Source: Progne subis subis (Eukaryota > Chordata > Aves > Passeriformes > Hirundinidae). From it: DNA of 64,000 nucleotides. The stretch is from the NCBI GenBank assembly GCA_022316685.1, contig JAKJHU010000085.1, forward strand, positions 3,038,001 through 3,102,000, written 5' to 3'. The first letter of the stretch is position 1, and every line of letters begins with the position of its first letter. A program made the position numbers and the translations under genes. This document shows positions 31,381-40,837 of this stretch, in pieces. The notes beneath the pieces are model-generated. The model had not been told where the DNA came from, ran no database searches, and saw nothing but the letters and a program-made list of their open reading frames with translations.

Positions 31381-32560
31381 CTGCACGTCGTGAGCATCAC
31401 ATCCACACCTCGGGCACCAGCAGCGCCGGGGCGGCTCCTCAGCAAACTTCAGTGGCGGCGTTACCCGGCTCAGCCCCGGATTTGGATTTTCTCTGGGACC
31501 CTGTCCTGCATCTGGATGGAAACACGATAAAATATTCAACCAGCAGAGAGACTACAAGTGCCCGTCAGTAATTCACAAAGCGCCGCTGCGAGGCCGAGCT
31601 GCTGGAGCCACGGTCCCAGCCCGGACGGGGCACACGCACCAAACCCACCCGCCGAGACGAGCGCGGTGACGCGTTAACGCGGCCTCTCGCAATTTCCGCC
31701 GGGGAAATTCTGGAAGTTTTGTTCCGTGCAGGGAGGGGGAGAGGGAGGGCTGGCAAACCCCGCATCCCCGCGGCCCGCCGGGCTCTCCCGGCTCCGCGCA
31801 TCCCCTGGACGCGGCGCTGGCTCCGCGCTGTGCCGCTCGCCAGCTGCGCCCCGGCGGTGGCAGCGCTCCGCTCGGGCTCGGGGTGGAGACGCCGCCGGCG
31901 CAGAGCGGGAGAAAATTCACACCTCTGCTTTTCACGGCGCAGACAGCTCCATCAGCTCTCCCAACGCCATCCGAAGGCGTTGTCGGGCTCCATGGAGGCG
32001 CCCGGCGGGAGCGGCTGCATCTGGGGATGCGGCACCAAGGCGTTTTCGCTTCCAGCGCATCCCTGGCGATGTTTTCCGCTCCGAGCTGACCCCGCCTGAG
32101 GGATCCGCTGTGCCGCGGGATGTCCCCTGCCAGTGGAACAGTGACACCGGGCACAAAGGAGCAGCTCCAGGGGCTGGGATGTGCCAGGATACCCCGTGGG
32201 CTGTGACCCAGCCGAGGCCTGCAGGAGCCGCTGTCAGCGCTTGAATAAATCCTGCCAAGAGCATCGCTGCTCCTAACTCACTCCGCTCGCCTGATACTGG
32301 TTTTATTCCTGCTGGGCTTAAATCGGGCAGGGGCAGATGTAAACAGGCTCGGAATAAACTGCGGAAATCGCAAAAGGGCTGCGTGACACACGGCTTTGCG
32401 CTTGATTCGAGCAGTTACGGTCATAATAGCCGCTAATTCTTGTAATGCTCCCGGGAGCAAAAGTCCCTCCTTTTCCTTAGAGAGACCCGGAGTTTTAAAG
32501 ATCCCGGCGTTCGACGCAGCCAGCTCGGCACTCATGCTGTGAAAAAAATCCCTTTGTTTA
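31380..32560. promoter_or_regulatory. Orphan CpG-rich segment
   Basis: CpG dinucleotides are dense from about 31385 to 32100 and continue more sparsely to about 32560, in otherwise CpG-poor intergenic DNA. Open frames on both strands (for example 31573-32154 minus and 31726-32244 plus) look like by-products of high GC content. It may be a promoter of an unrecognised noncoding RNA or a distal TMEM132B promoter. The function is unknown. Confidence 0.5.
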
Positions 32561-32675
32561 CACAGCTGATGGCCTGGGTGGGGACCGGTCCCTGCGGTTT
32601 ATTTAGGGTTCTGTAATGCTCCTGCTCTGACATCCCAGAGCTCCGCTGAGAGGCGAACGGTGGGTGGAACGGCTT

Positions 32676-32739
32676 AAAAAAAAAAAAAAAAAAAAAAAGC
32701 AAAAAAAAAAAAATAGAGAGAGAGAGAGAAAAAAAAAAG
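32676..32739. repeat. Poly(A) / (AG)n compound simple repeat
   Basis: A run of 23 A (32676-32698) is followed by more A, then AGAGAGAGAGAGAG and A again. A TATAAA lies 33 bp downstream at 32772. No retrogene body was recognised upstream of the poly(A). Confidence 0.9.
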
Positions 32740-35700
32740 CCACATATATTCCAGGCAAAGAAATTTCTCAGTATAAATGTTGAAGCGGAGCGGCGTCACA
32801 GATGACAGCTCTTCAAAGCCGAAGCACGGGCTGCGCTCGGGGAGGGAGGGAAGGAGGGGAGCAGGCAGATCCCTCTGCCTTGATTAGCGAGGCTTTCCAG
32901 CGCCGGCTCCGCTCCCTTTCTGTCTCCGGGCTGCCTTTGAAACAGCCCCTTTGACGGCTCCAGGCATCCTTAGTTTAGCTGAGAATGAGCGAACACGAGA
33001 GAAGGAATCTGTAAGAGTGGCAGGGCCCGTGCGCGTCTTTCATGCGCATTTCTGGGGCACAAAAGCCGTTTTAATGAGCGGGCAGGCGCCGAGCTCGATG
33101 TGACTCCTGGGTTTAGCAACTCTTCGCTGATGGAGCTACCTGGGAAATCTCCCGGCTGTGACCTGCATGGAAAACGCTCGATGTTTCGGGTTGATTTTGA
33201 TTTCCATGGAAAACCTGGTGTTGGCTTGCTTGAGGAGTGCGGGCACGAGGTGCTGAGGCTGAGCTTTCCCCTTCCTCCTCCGGAGTGGCTCGGCTGCGTC
33301 CCTCCCATCCCTGTGGCCACATTTCCCCGCCGGGCAGCAGGCTGCAGCGCCGGGGGCCGCTTTTTGGCACTTTCGGGAGGATGGGATATGGGGGATGCCC
33401 GGGCTGATCCCTGCGTGAGGCTGAGAGCCCCAGGCTGCTGGGGGAAGCACAAAGCAGGCTGGCACTGCACCTTCTCCTTCTGCTCGGTTTTGGGGGGCTT
33501 TGTTCTGTGTTTTTCCCCAGCTCTGAGCAGCTCCCGTGAGCTCTCCGTGACTGTGCGGGTTTGACTCGGTGGGAGCGGGGTTTTCACTCGCCATCCTTGC
33601 AGCCCCTGCGGCTGGAGCCCGGGGGAGGATGGACACACTCCCTCCGGCACTTGTGTGCGTCCCACCGCCGGCTCTGCGGTCCTGCTGCCCCTGCACCCTG
33701 CTGGGGCCTGGCACGGCCCTCGGAGCTCACAGAGCAAAGCCCTGCCACGAGCACACAGCGCATTCCTCTGGCTCTCTCCCTCTCCGGTGCTTCCTCGCCG
33801 CAGGAAGAGAGGAGACATCGGGACGGGGTGTGGAGCAGGCACACAAACCCCTGCCCTTTGCTGGCCCCAGCACACGGATCCTGCCGGGCATCACCCACCC
33901 ACCCCATCCAGGTGTTCGAAATCACACAGGGAGAAACCAGCCAGTCTCCTCTCAGGCCTGCCTTACACCAATTTAATTAAATACAGGTGAAGAAGAAAGC
34001 AGGGATCACGGCAATTCATCACCTCTTAGTCTCTGCAGGTGCTCGGCGGCAGCGGGGCACCACAATCCCCACTGCTCCGCGCTTTTCCCCCTGGGAGTGA
34101 TTAACCCGCTCCCTTCTGGCGAGCGCAGCCCTCTCATCCTCCGGGAAGAGGCTTGGAGGATAATGAGTGAGAAGATGATTAAAAGGAAAATAAAGAAACC
34201 CTCAGCAAAGCAGCACTGATTCAGTTCCTGCCTTGCTCCAGGTTCTCTGCGTGATGCGGGCAGGGTGAATTACTCACCTGTGATTCACTGCCCGGCCAAC
34301 AGCGGCTCCTCCCTTCGCTCCCTCCCTCTGGGAATGACACCGGGCACCACACAGGGACAGATCCCCAGTTTTTGTATCGGGGAACAATGCTCCAAGGCCG
34401 TCGGTAACTTCCATCTCAGCAGGCAGCGGCGCCATGCCAGCCTCCATCCAACAGCCTGGGGATTCAGTACCCCAGAGCTTTTCAACATTGCAAAGTGCAT
34501 GCAATCAATTTTTGGCCAGATCTGGGCCTTCCCCTGCAGCCTGCAAGCAAGCTGGTGGGCAGAGGCCGTCAGTGGGACAGCACGGCCTGCGGTGCTCCGA
34601 GCGGGGCAGGATTTCTTCTGCCCCACTGGCACAGCTCCTGGCTCTCTGCACACGCAAGACTTAAATCTCAAGCTCCACGTCAGTTATAGGGCAAGGAAAT
34701 GTCATTTGTGCAAAGCTCTGGTCAGTTTCTTGTGCTGTGCAGAGCTCCAGGGTTACTCGAGCTCCATTTTCCCTCCAGGAGATCAGGGTCTAAACGCAGC
34801 TCAGGATCCGGCCCCCATCCCTACCTCCCCTCAACTCCCAGCTAGGGTTTTGCCTCCTAATACCTTAAGACATCCTTAAAATTCCCGTTCTTTCTGTTCT
34901 CCTCGGGGCATCCCCGAAACCTCCCGTCTTTTGACACATGAGTGATGTGAAAATCAACAGCTTTCTGCAAAGTCTTTCAAGTCTCTCATAACACGGGTTG
35001 CCTCTGTGTGCAAAGTCACGCCAGCACAAAGGACGCACAACAAGATCCCACCGGAATAACTTAAAAGAAAATCTCCTTTGGGAAAAGAATTATTGCGAGG
35101 ATCACACACGGGAGACCCAGATTGCGGCACCACGGGCGGCTCTGCCGTCTCGGCGCCGTCTCCTCGCGTTCCTTTTGATGCTCTCGCACCAGAAGAAGAC
35201 AGGGAATGACAAGCCATGCTGTAAGCCAGCGAAGGAGCTTGGAAACGGCTCAGCAGCGGTGTGGAAACCAGAAACTCAGAAACTCCCGGCGTGAATTGTG
35301 CAAATTCGGTCGAGGAGCACTCATTGTCCCGTTGCTGCGAGGAGGAAGCTGTGCTCCATCAGCTGTCGATTGTTTTGTTGATTTACCTGCAATCCTTCCT
35401 CAGGTTTTTTTTTTTTATCTCCCAATAATCCCTTTCTGTTTTTTCAGGCCTCCTCCTTTAACCTCAGCGAGGCCACTCAATCCTGGTTGCCCCTGTGGTT
35501 TATCAGCTGGTCCCCCAGGGCCTTTGCTCCCCCCTGCTCCCCAAAGCACCCCCTGTCACGGGAGCAGCTGCTGTGCCATGGGCTCCCTCACAAGGTGCTT
35601 TCTGACCTGGAAAATCCCCAGTTCTGATCCATTTTTCCTGTGGTATCTTCCCTTTCACCTGTTAATGCATACACAGTCCCTCCCGTTCAGCCCAAAGCTC

Positions 35701-37375
35701 GCAAATGAGTTTGTTGCTGTTTGTATTTGGCTTTGTTTTGGTTTGTTTCTTGCAGCACGAAGGAGGGAAGCTGTGGGAAGGAGAGAGGGCACTGCCAAGC
35801 AACCTTCCTACAGTCTGCAGACACCACTTAATTCGTGTTTCCACTTCATTTGTACCAGAATATTACCTTTCATTAAAAGGCAGTAAAAGCATTAAAGCAT
35901 TTTGTAGGGGATGGAGAAGATCTTACAGCTTTGTTAGGCCGAGGGGCACGTGATGGATCACTGCAGCTTTACTATCCATGTCAGGCACCAGTTTGGGAAG
36001 TGAGTTTTGGAAGAAGCAGACTAGTCCTGCATGGAACAAGGGGGATGGGGGATGAGCACCCCTCAGCCAATGCTCCTGGATCCCTGGAGTGGGATCAGCT
36101 CCTCATCAGCCCGCGAGATTTCTCACTTTGGATTTTCCTTCAGGTGTTGGATACAAAATCCCACTCAAACATGCGCAGCAGTGATGGAATAAAGCCTAAA
36201 TACTTCCCAGAGCTGCCCTGAAGGTGAAGTAAGGCCCCTGGCTGTGTGCAGGGTTTGGGCTGATGGGGGGGACAGGGTCCTGTGTACCCCAGCACTGGGT
36301 TTGAGCTGCATGAGGGAATGGTTTCCTGCTTTCCTGTGCCTCCCAAAACCCCCCCGAGTCCTGCTGCTGTCCCCAGGGAACGCAGCTGAGCTCACACACA
36401 GCTTTGGGTGCCCCTTGCACACGCCTTTGCACATTTCTTCCCTAGAGGCACACAGTGATCCCCCAGGGCCAGGAGCAGCCCCTGTGCCTCCAGCTGGAAA
36501 ATCCAACACCCCCCACACTCCCCAAGAGAGAAACGGGATGTCTAAAGCAGCTGAATCCCTTATTTCGGATCACCACATTTCCACTAGCAGCTGAACGTTC
36601 CCGTTGTGTTTTATCAGATCAAGTACTGAGGGCAGACAGCAAGATGTTCTTCATTACTGCCTTTTATTCATTTTATATACTTATTTATTAGTTTTATCTT
36701 CTTTGAGGAACCCAAATCTTTGGATTCCCCATGGTTCTGGCTTTTTCTCACCTCTGTGGGTCTGTTCCCTCCATCCTGAGGCTGATTCCCACACGGTCTC
36801 TCCTCATTTCCCTACATGGGAGATAAACATTTATTCACGTTCATATTTGTGTGGACTGGTAAAATATTAGAGCTAAATTTTTTATGACATTCCTAGGAGT
36901 GGTTACGGAGCAAACAAGATTACAGCAAGTACTACAGAAAAGCTTGTTTATGCAGGGAGGGAAAATAAAATAAAATAAAATAAAATAAAAAAAAATCAAA
37001 CTTGGAGACGTGTTTGCAAAACTGCGGGAGAGCCCAGGGGAGGGGTTTAATGAATGTTCCCTCTCCTTTTCTTTCCCTGTCTCGCTGGTTTTACTGCGAT
37101 CACAGAAACAACTCCCAGCAGTTAGGGCTGAGCGGGAGTTTGAGCGGAATTCCAGCTCCAGCAGCGGGATCTGTTTGCATTCCAAGGGAGGGGACGCAGG
37201 CAAGGCTTGGCAAAGTGTCACCCGGGGCGATCCCGCTGGGATGGGGCTGCGGGGGCTCCCCTGGGCACGCTGCTGGTGCGGCTGGCACTGCCCTGGGCGT
37301 GCTCCTCACTGCCGCTCACAGCCCCTGGGACACCCTGGGCACATCCATGGGATGCCCCCAGACTCCTGAGGGTAC
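32740..37375. other. Intergenic, GC-moderate, no gene recognised
   Basis: This holds GC-rich unique sequence (32.8-33.9 kb), then mixed sequence. The longest open frame (32970-33875, minus, 301 codons) is rich in Ser, Pro, Arg and Gly and resembles no family I know. A (TAAAA)n run is at 36965-36990. Confidence 0.6.
36965..36997. repeat. (TAAAA)n simple repeat
   Basis: About five TAAAA units run into a short poly(A). Read directly. Confidence 0.9.
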
Positions 37376-37684
37376 CTTTGCACACCTCTGAGGAGCCCTT
37401 TGCACACCCCTTTGCCCCTCAGCATGCCCTTTGCACACCCCTTTGGACACTCTCGCATTCCTTGAAGGGTAACAATGCCCTTTGCACGGCCTTCAGAATG
37501 CTCTGACGCTGTTCGGGATGCCCCCACATCCCGAGGGATGCCCTTTTCCCAGCCCTGGGATGCTCTCTCGCTGTTCAGGGTGCTCTCAGTCAGTTTTTGG
37601 GATGTTCTCTCAGTCAGTTTCTCGACTATTCTCTCTGTTTTTGGGATGCTCTCAATCAGTTTCTGGGATATTCTCTCCATTTTT
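37376..37684. repeat. Degenerate repeat zone leading into the minisatellite
   Basis: CCTTTGCACAC-type motifs recur at about 37376, 37397, 37426 and 37469. From about 37513 imperfect GGGATGCTCTC-type units appear and become more regular toward 37685. This looks like the decayed edge of the adjacent array. Confidence 0.7.
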
Positions 37685-38348
37685 GGGATGCTCTCAGTCA
37701 GTTTTTGGGCTATTCTCTCAATTTTGGGGACTCTCTCTCTGGTTTTGGGATGCTCTCAGTCAGTTTTTGGGCTATTCTCTCCATATTGGGGACTCTCTCT
37801 CCATTTTTGGGATGCTCTCAGTCAGTTTTTGGGCTATTCTCTCCATTTTTGGGATGCTCTCAGTCAGTTTTTGGGCTATTCTCTCAATTTTGGGGACTCT
37901 CTCTCTGGTTTTGGGATGCTCTCAGTCAGTTTTTGGGCTATTCTCTCCATATTGGGGACTCTCTCTCCATTTTTGGGATGCTCTCAGTCAGTTTTTGGGC
38001 TATTCTCTCCATTTTTGGGATGCTCTCAGTCAGTTTTTGGGCTATTCTCTCCATATTGGGGACTCTCTCTCCATTTTTGGGATGCTCTCAGTCAGTTTTT
38101 GGGCTATTCTCTCCATTTTTGGGATGCTCTCAGTCAGTTTTTGGGCTATTCTCTCAATTTTGGGGACTCTCTCTCTGGTTTTGGGATGCTCTCAGTCAGT
38201 TTTTGGGCTATTCTCTCAATTTTGGGGACTCTCTCTCTGGTTTTGGGATGCTCTCAGTCAGTTTTTGGGCTATTCTCTCCATTTTTGGGATGCTCTCAGT
38301 CAGTTTTTGGGCTATTCTCTCCATTTTTGGGATGCTCTCTCCGTTTTT
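37685..38348. repeat. Hierarchical 42/62-bp minisatellite, 12 units plus a partial
   Basis: Each unit begins with a 22-bp block (GGGATGCTCTCAGTCAGTTT plus TT) followed by one or two 20-bp blocks (GGGCTATTCTCTC..., GGGACTCTCTCTC...). Three unit types exist: X (62 bp, ending TCTGGTTTT), Y (62 bp, ending TCCATTTTT) and Z (42 bp). Starts are 37685 X, 37747 Y, 37809 Z, 37851 X, 37913 Y, 37975 Z, 38017 Y, 38079 Z, 38121 X, 38183 X, 38245 Z, 38287 Z, and a partial at 38329. All three + frames stay open across it, which is an artefact of repeat composition. Confidence 0.95.
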
Positions 38349-38423
38349 CCCGGCCGCGGCCGCCAGGGCGCGCTCTCGCTCCTTCCCCGCGCGGGCGGCG
38401 CGCGCCCCCCCATCAGGGCCCCC

Positions 38424-38609
38424 GGGATCGGGACCGGGATCGGGATCGGGATCGGGATCGGGATCGGGACCGGGATCGGGATCGGGATCGGGATCGGGAC
38501 CGGGATCGGGATCGGGACCGGGATCGGGATCGGGACCGGGACCGGAATCGGGATCGGGATCGGGATCGGGACCGGAATCGGGATCGGGATCGGGATCGGG
38601 ACCGGGACC
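38424..38609. repeat. GGGATC/GGGACC hexanucleotide array, 31 units
   Basis: Thirty-one contiguous 6-bp units were counted: mostly GGGATC, with GGGACC at units 2, 8, 13, 16, 19, 20, 25, 30 and 31, and GGAATC at units 21 and 26. Units 21-25 and 26-30 are an identical 30-bp pair. The G-triplets spaced by three bases satisfy the usual G-quadruplex rule on the + strand. The array ends 475 bp before the putative start codon. Confidence 0.97.
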
Positions 38610-38754
38610 GGCCCCGGGGCGCTGCGGGCACCGTGTCCGAGCCGCGGCCGACCGGGGCTGCCCTGCTCGCTGCTCGCTGCCCCCGCGGGCCCGGACACCG
38701 CCGATCCCCCCGGGGCACCGAGAAACACCTGCGGGCCCTTCCCCGCCCCGCCCA

Positions 38755-38814
38755 GCCCCATCCCGCTCAGGTGAGCTCGGCCCGGCCCCATCCCGCTCAG
38801 GTGAGCTCGGCCCG
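38755..38814 (+). repeat. 30-bp tandem duplication carrying two identical splice-donor consensus sites
   Basis: Copies 38755-38784 and 38785-38814 are identical. Each contains GCTCAG|GTGAGC, with the GT at 38771 and 38801. The donors match the vertebrate 5' splice-site consensus well. Whether either is used is unknown. Confidence 0.9.
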
Positions 38815-39084
38815 GCCCCGCCGCAGCCCCGGCACAGCGCCCGCCGCCCCGGGGGAGCCGCTGCTGCTGCCGCGGGCGGGGGCGGCGATGCGGCGGGGGC
38901 GGCCGTGAGAGCGGGGCACCCCCTCCCTTCCCCTTCCCGTCCCCTCCTCCGCGGGTGCCGGCCCCGCCGCCGGACGGAGCGGAGCGGAGCGGGCGGGGAG
39001 CGGGGGGAGTGGTTACGGGCTCCGGCGCGACACCCCCGGCCCCCCCGCCCCGCTCAGCCGCCCCTCTCCAAATAAATCAGCACC

Positions 39085-39169
39085 ATGACTACTTCTGGGC
39101 ATGGAACAAAGAGGATGCTCTCCCGGGGCCCCGCGCTGCTCCTGGCGCCGCTGCTGCTCCTGTGCCGAG
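39085..39169 (+). CDS. First coding exon, signal-peptide-like; putative TMEM132B exon 1
   Basis: ATG at 39085 sits in a good context (CACCATGA) and is preceded in frame by TAA at 39073, so translation cannot begin further upstream. The exon encodes MTTSGHGTKRMLSRGPALLL followed by APLLLLCR and one base of the next codon, then a strong donor GAG|GTAAGC. The basic stretch and the LLLAPLLLL core look like a secretory signal peptide, as expected for a single-pass type I membrane protein. A second in-frame ATG at 39115 would leave a shorter, more typical signal peptide. The TMEM132B assignment rests on recalled synteny (AACS then TMEM132B, same strand) and on the long exon-free intron that follows. 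I do not recognise the peptide itself. Confidence 0.55.
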
Positions 39170-40837
39170 GTAAGCCCGGTCCCGCCGCCGCGACCCGGCC
39201 GCCGCGCTTCTGTTTGTTCGCTTCGTGGGGGTTTTGTGTCCGTTTCGGTGTTCGTTTTCAACTGTTTGTGTTTATTTTATATCATATCTGCCCCCCCTCC
39301 CCCGGTTATATTTACCGTTTCCCCCATGCCAGCCCTCCCTCCCCCGGCGCTCCGCGGGCGGAAGGCGCTCCGAGCTCCGGCCCTGGGGCGCACCGAGGAG
39401 TCCCCATCCACCTCCGCAGCCCTCCCGCTCGTCCCCGTGTGTCCCCTGTCCCCACGCGTGTCGCGGGCTCCCGGCCCCCTGCGCGAAGGCTGGCCGCCTG
39501 CTTCGGCCGCTGCCGGCGCGTTGCTGCGGATTTGGGGGGGGCGGAAAGGGAAAGTTTGGGCTTGCCGGAGCTCTGGGGATGGATGAGATTGGGATTTGTG
39601 GTTTCCCACGGGGCGGCCGAACCCCGCTCCTCCCTGATGCTCCTCGCTCTTTTTGGCTACCCATGGGCGCGGGTGGGGGGAGAGATGCGCAGGAGTTAAA
39701 TCCCTTCGGATACTTGCGCAGCCTTTCTTGCGCTTAATGCCGAGAAGGACGGGTTTCGGTGGGCTGGTGGGGAGCGGGGTCTGGCCCTTGGCTGGGCTCA
39801 GGTGGGATTTCCTCACGGCCAGCTTCGAGCAGCGCGCCTGAGCATGGAGATGCTCTTCCTCTGTTATTTTCTGTTTCTTTTTTTTATTTCTGCCCCCAGC
39901 TGGACTCGGGAGCAGCGTTTCGGGTCCCAGGTGTGGGTGTTTTCTTGGGAAGGGCTCACCCCAGGCTGCCAGAGCGCTGCTCCTGGGAAAGTCCTTAGTA
40001 GGACTTCGCTCTGGGAACGTTCTCCTCTGCGTGCTCCCCTGAGCTCCCTGGCAGATGCTGCTCCTAATAAACGGGGCTTGTTAAAAGCAAATTAATTAAG
40101 GTGCATCGTTGCTGGAGTTGCTTGGGGATTCGTTTGCAGTTTACTGCTTCTCGGGACGGCGCTCGCGTTTGGCCGTAGCATGAAGCTTGGGCTGCTGGGG
40201 AAACTTCCCGGGGGTTTCAGGAATATGCCTAAACGCGAGGATTTTAGGTGGAAAAGGAGTGATCCATGGGAAGGGTAATAGCAGTAGCTGTCGCTCTTGT
40301 GTAGGGCACAGGGAAGGCGTTGTGGTGGGAAAGTGGAAAGGTTCCTGCAGGAACAATTTGCTGGCAGGGGGACGCACAGAAGATGGACAGCAGAGGGTCC
40401 TTGCTCTGCTCGCCCCCAAAAGCGCTGCTTTGCCCCTGCCCTCCATCCCCCTCCCTTGGCTGGGCTGTGTGCAGTCACGGCGGCACTTGGAAATCCTCTT
40501 GAGCAGCACACGGGCTGCAGAGCTTGGGGCGCAGGGTATGGAAAAGGAGGTGTAGTCCTGTGGGGACTGAGGCACCGAGCACAGGGCATGGGCTGCTTGT
40601 GGGTCAGCAGTGCCCCACAGGCGGAACGGTGGCTTTCTGTGGGCACTGCCGTGCCCTGTGTGTGCCGTGCAGCTCTTTTATCGAGGCGAGAGTCGGGCAC
40701 AGCAAAGCAGCAGGTTTCTGGGGTTTTTTAAAAATATTTTTTATTTATTGCTTTGACGTATTAATGCTAATCTTTTCCCTGATATTCCCCCCTCCCGTCT
40801 TCTCCTGTGTGGGTAGCTACCATGGTGAGATTGGGCT
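39170..40837 (+). other. Putative TMEM132B intron 1, 5' part
   Basis: The CpG island tails off by about 39750. After that comes unique sequence with no recognised repeat. Open frames running on from exon 1 (to 39699) are read-through of the intron. Confidence 0.6.

Larger units (their letters stand above)
38340..39750 (+). promoter_or_regulatory. CpG island spanning the putative TMEM132B 5' end
   Basis: Very GC- and CpG-rich sequence surrounds the start codon at 39085. GC-box-like GGGCGGGG runs and GGAGC tandem units lie at about 38978-39000, and I see no TATA box near the expected start. It fits a CpG-island promoter. The transcription start cannot be placed from sequence alone. Confidence 0.75.

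Noticed and set aside
31573..32244. 193-codon minus and 172-codon plus frames in the orphan CpG island
   Set aside because: Long frames on both strands of CpG-rich DNA are expected by chance, and no family is recognised.
32970..33875. 301-codon minus-strand frame, the longest outside the arrays before 37 kb
   Set aside because: Its composition (Ser, Pro, Gly, Arg) is what GC-rich DNA gives by chance. Overlapping long frames exist on both strands and I see no domain or motif.
35206..35886. 226-codon + frame in the intergenic region
   Set aside because: No motif, weak start context and low-complexity aromatic/proline content typical of chance frames.
38312..38791. Minus-strand Pro-Ile/Pro-Val and Arg-Ser repeat proteins
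   Set aside because: These are antisense translations of the hexamer array, with no independent support for transcription.
37475..39075. 430-492 codon repeat proteins in three + frames
   Set aside because: All three frames are open over the same repeats, so none shows coding constraint. Kept as a finding about sequence structure, not as genes.
39085..39699. 204-codon frame starting at the putative exon 1 ATG
   Set aside because: The coding part most likely ends at the strong donor GTAAGC (39170). Beyond it the frame reads intron sequence with no recognised domain.
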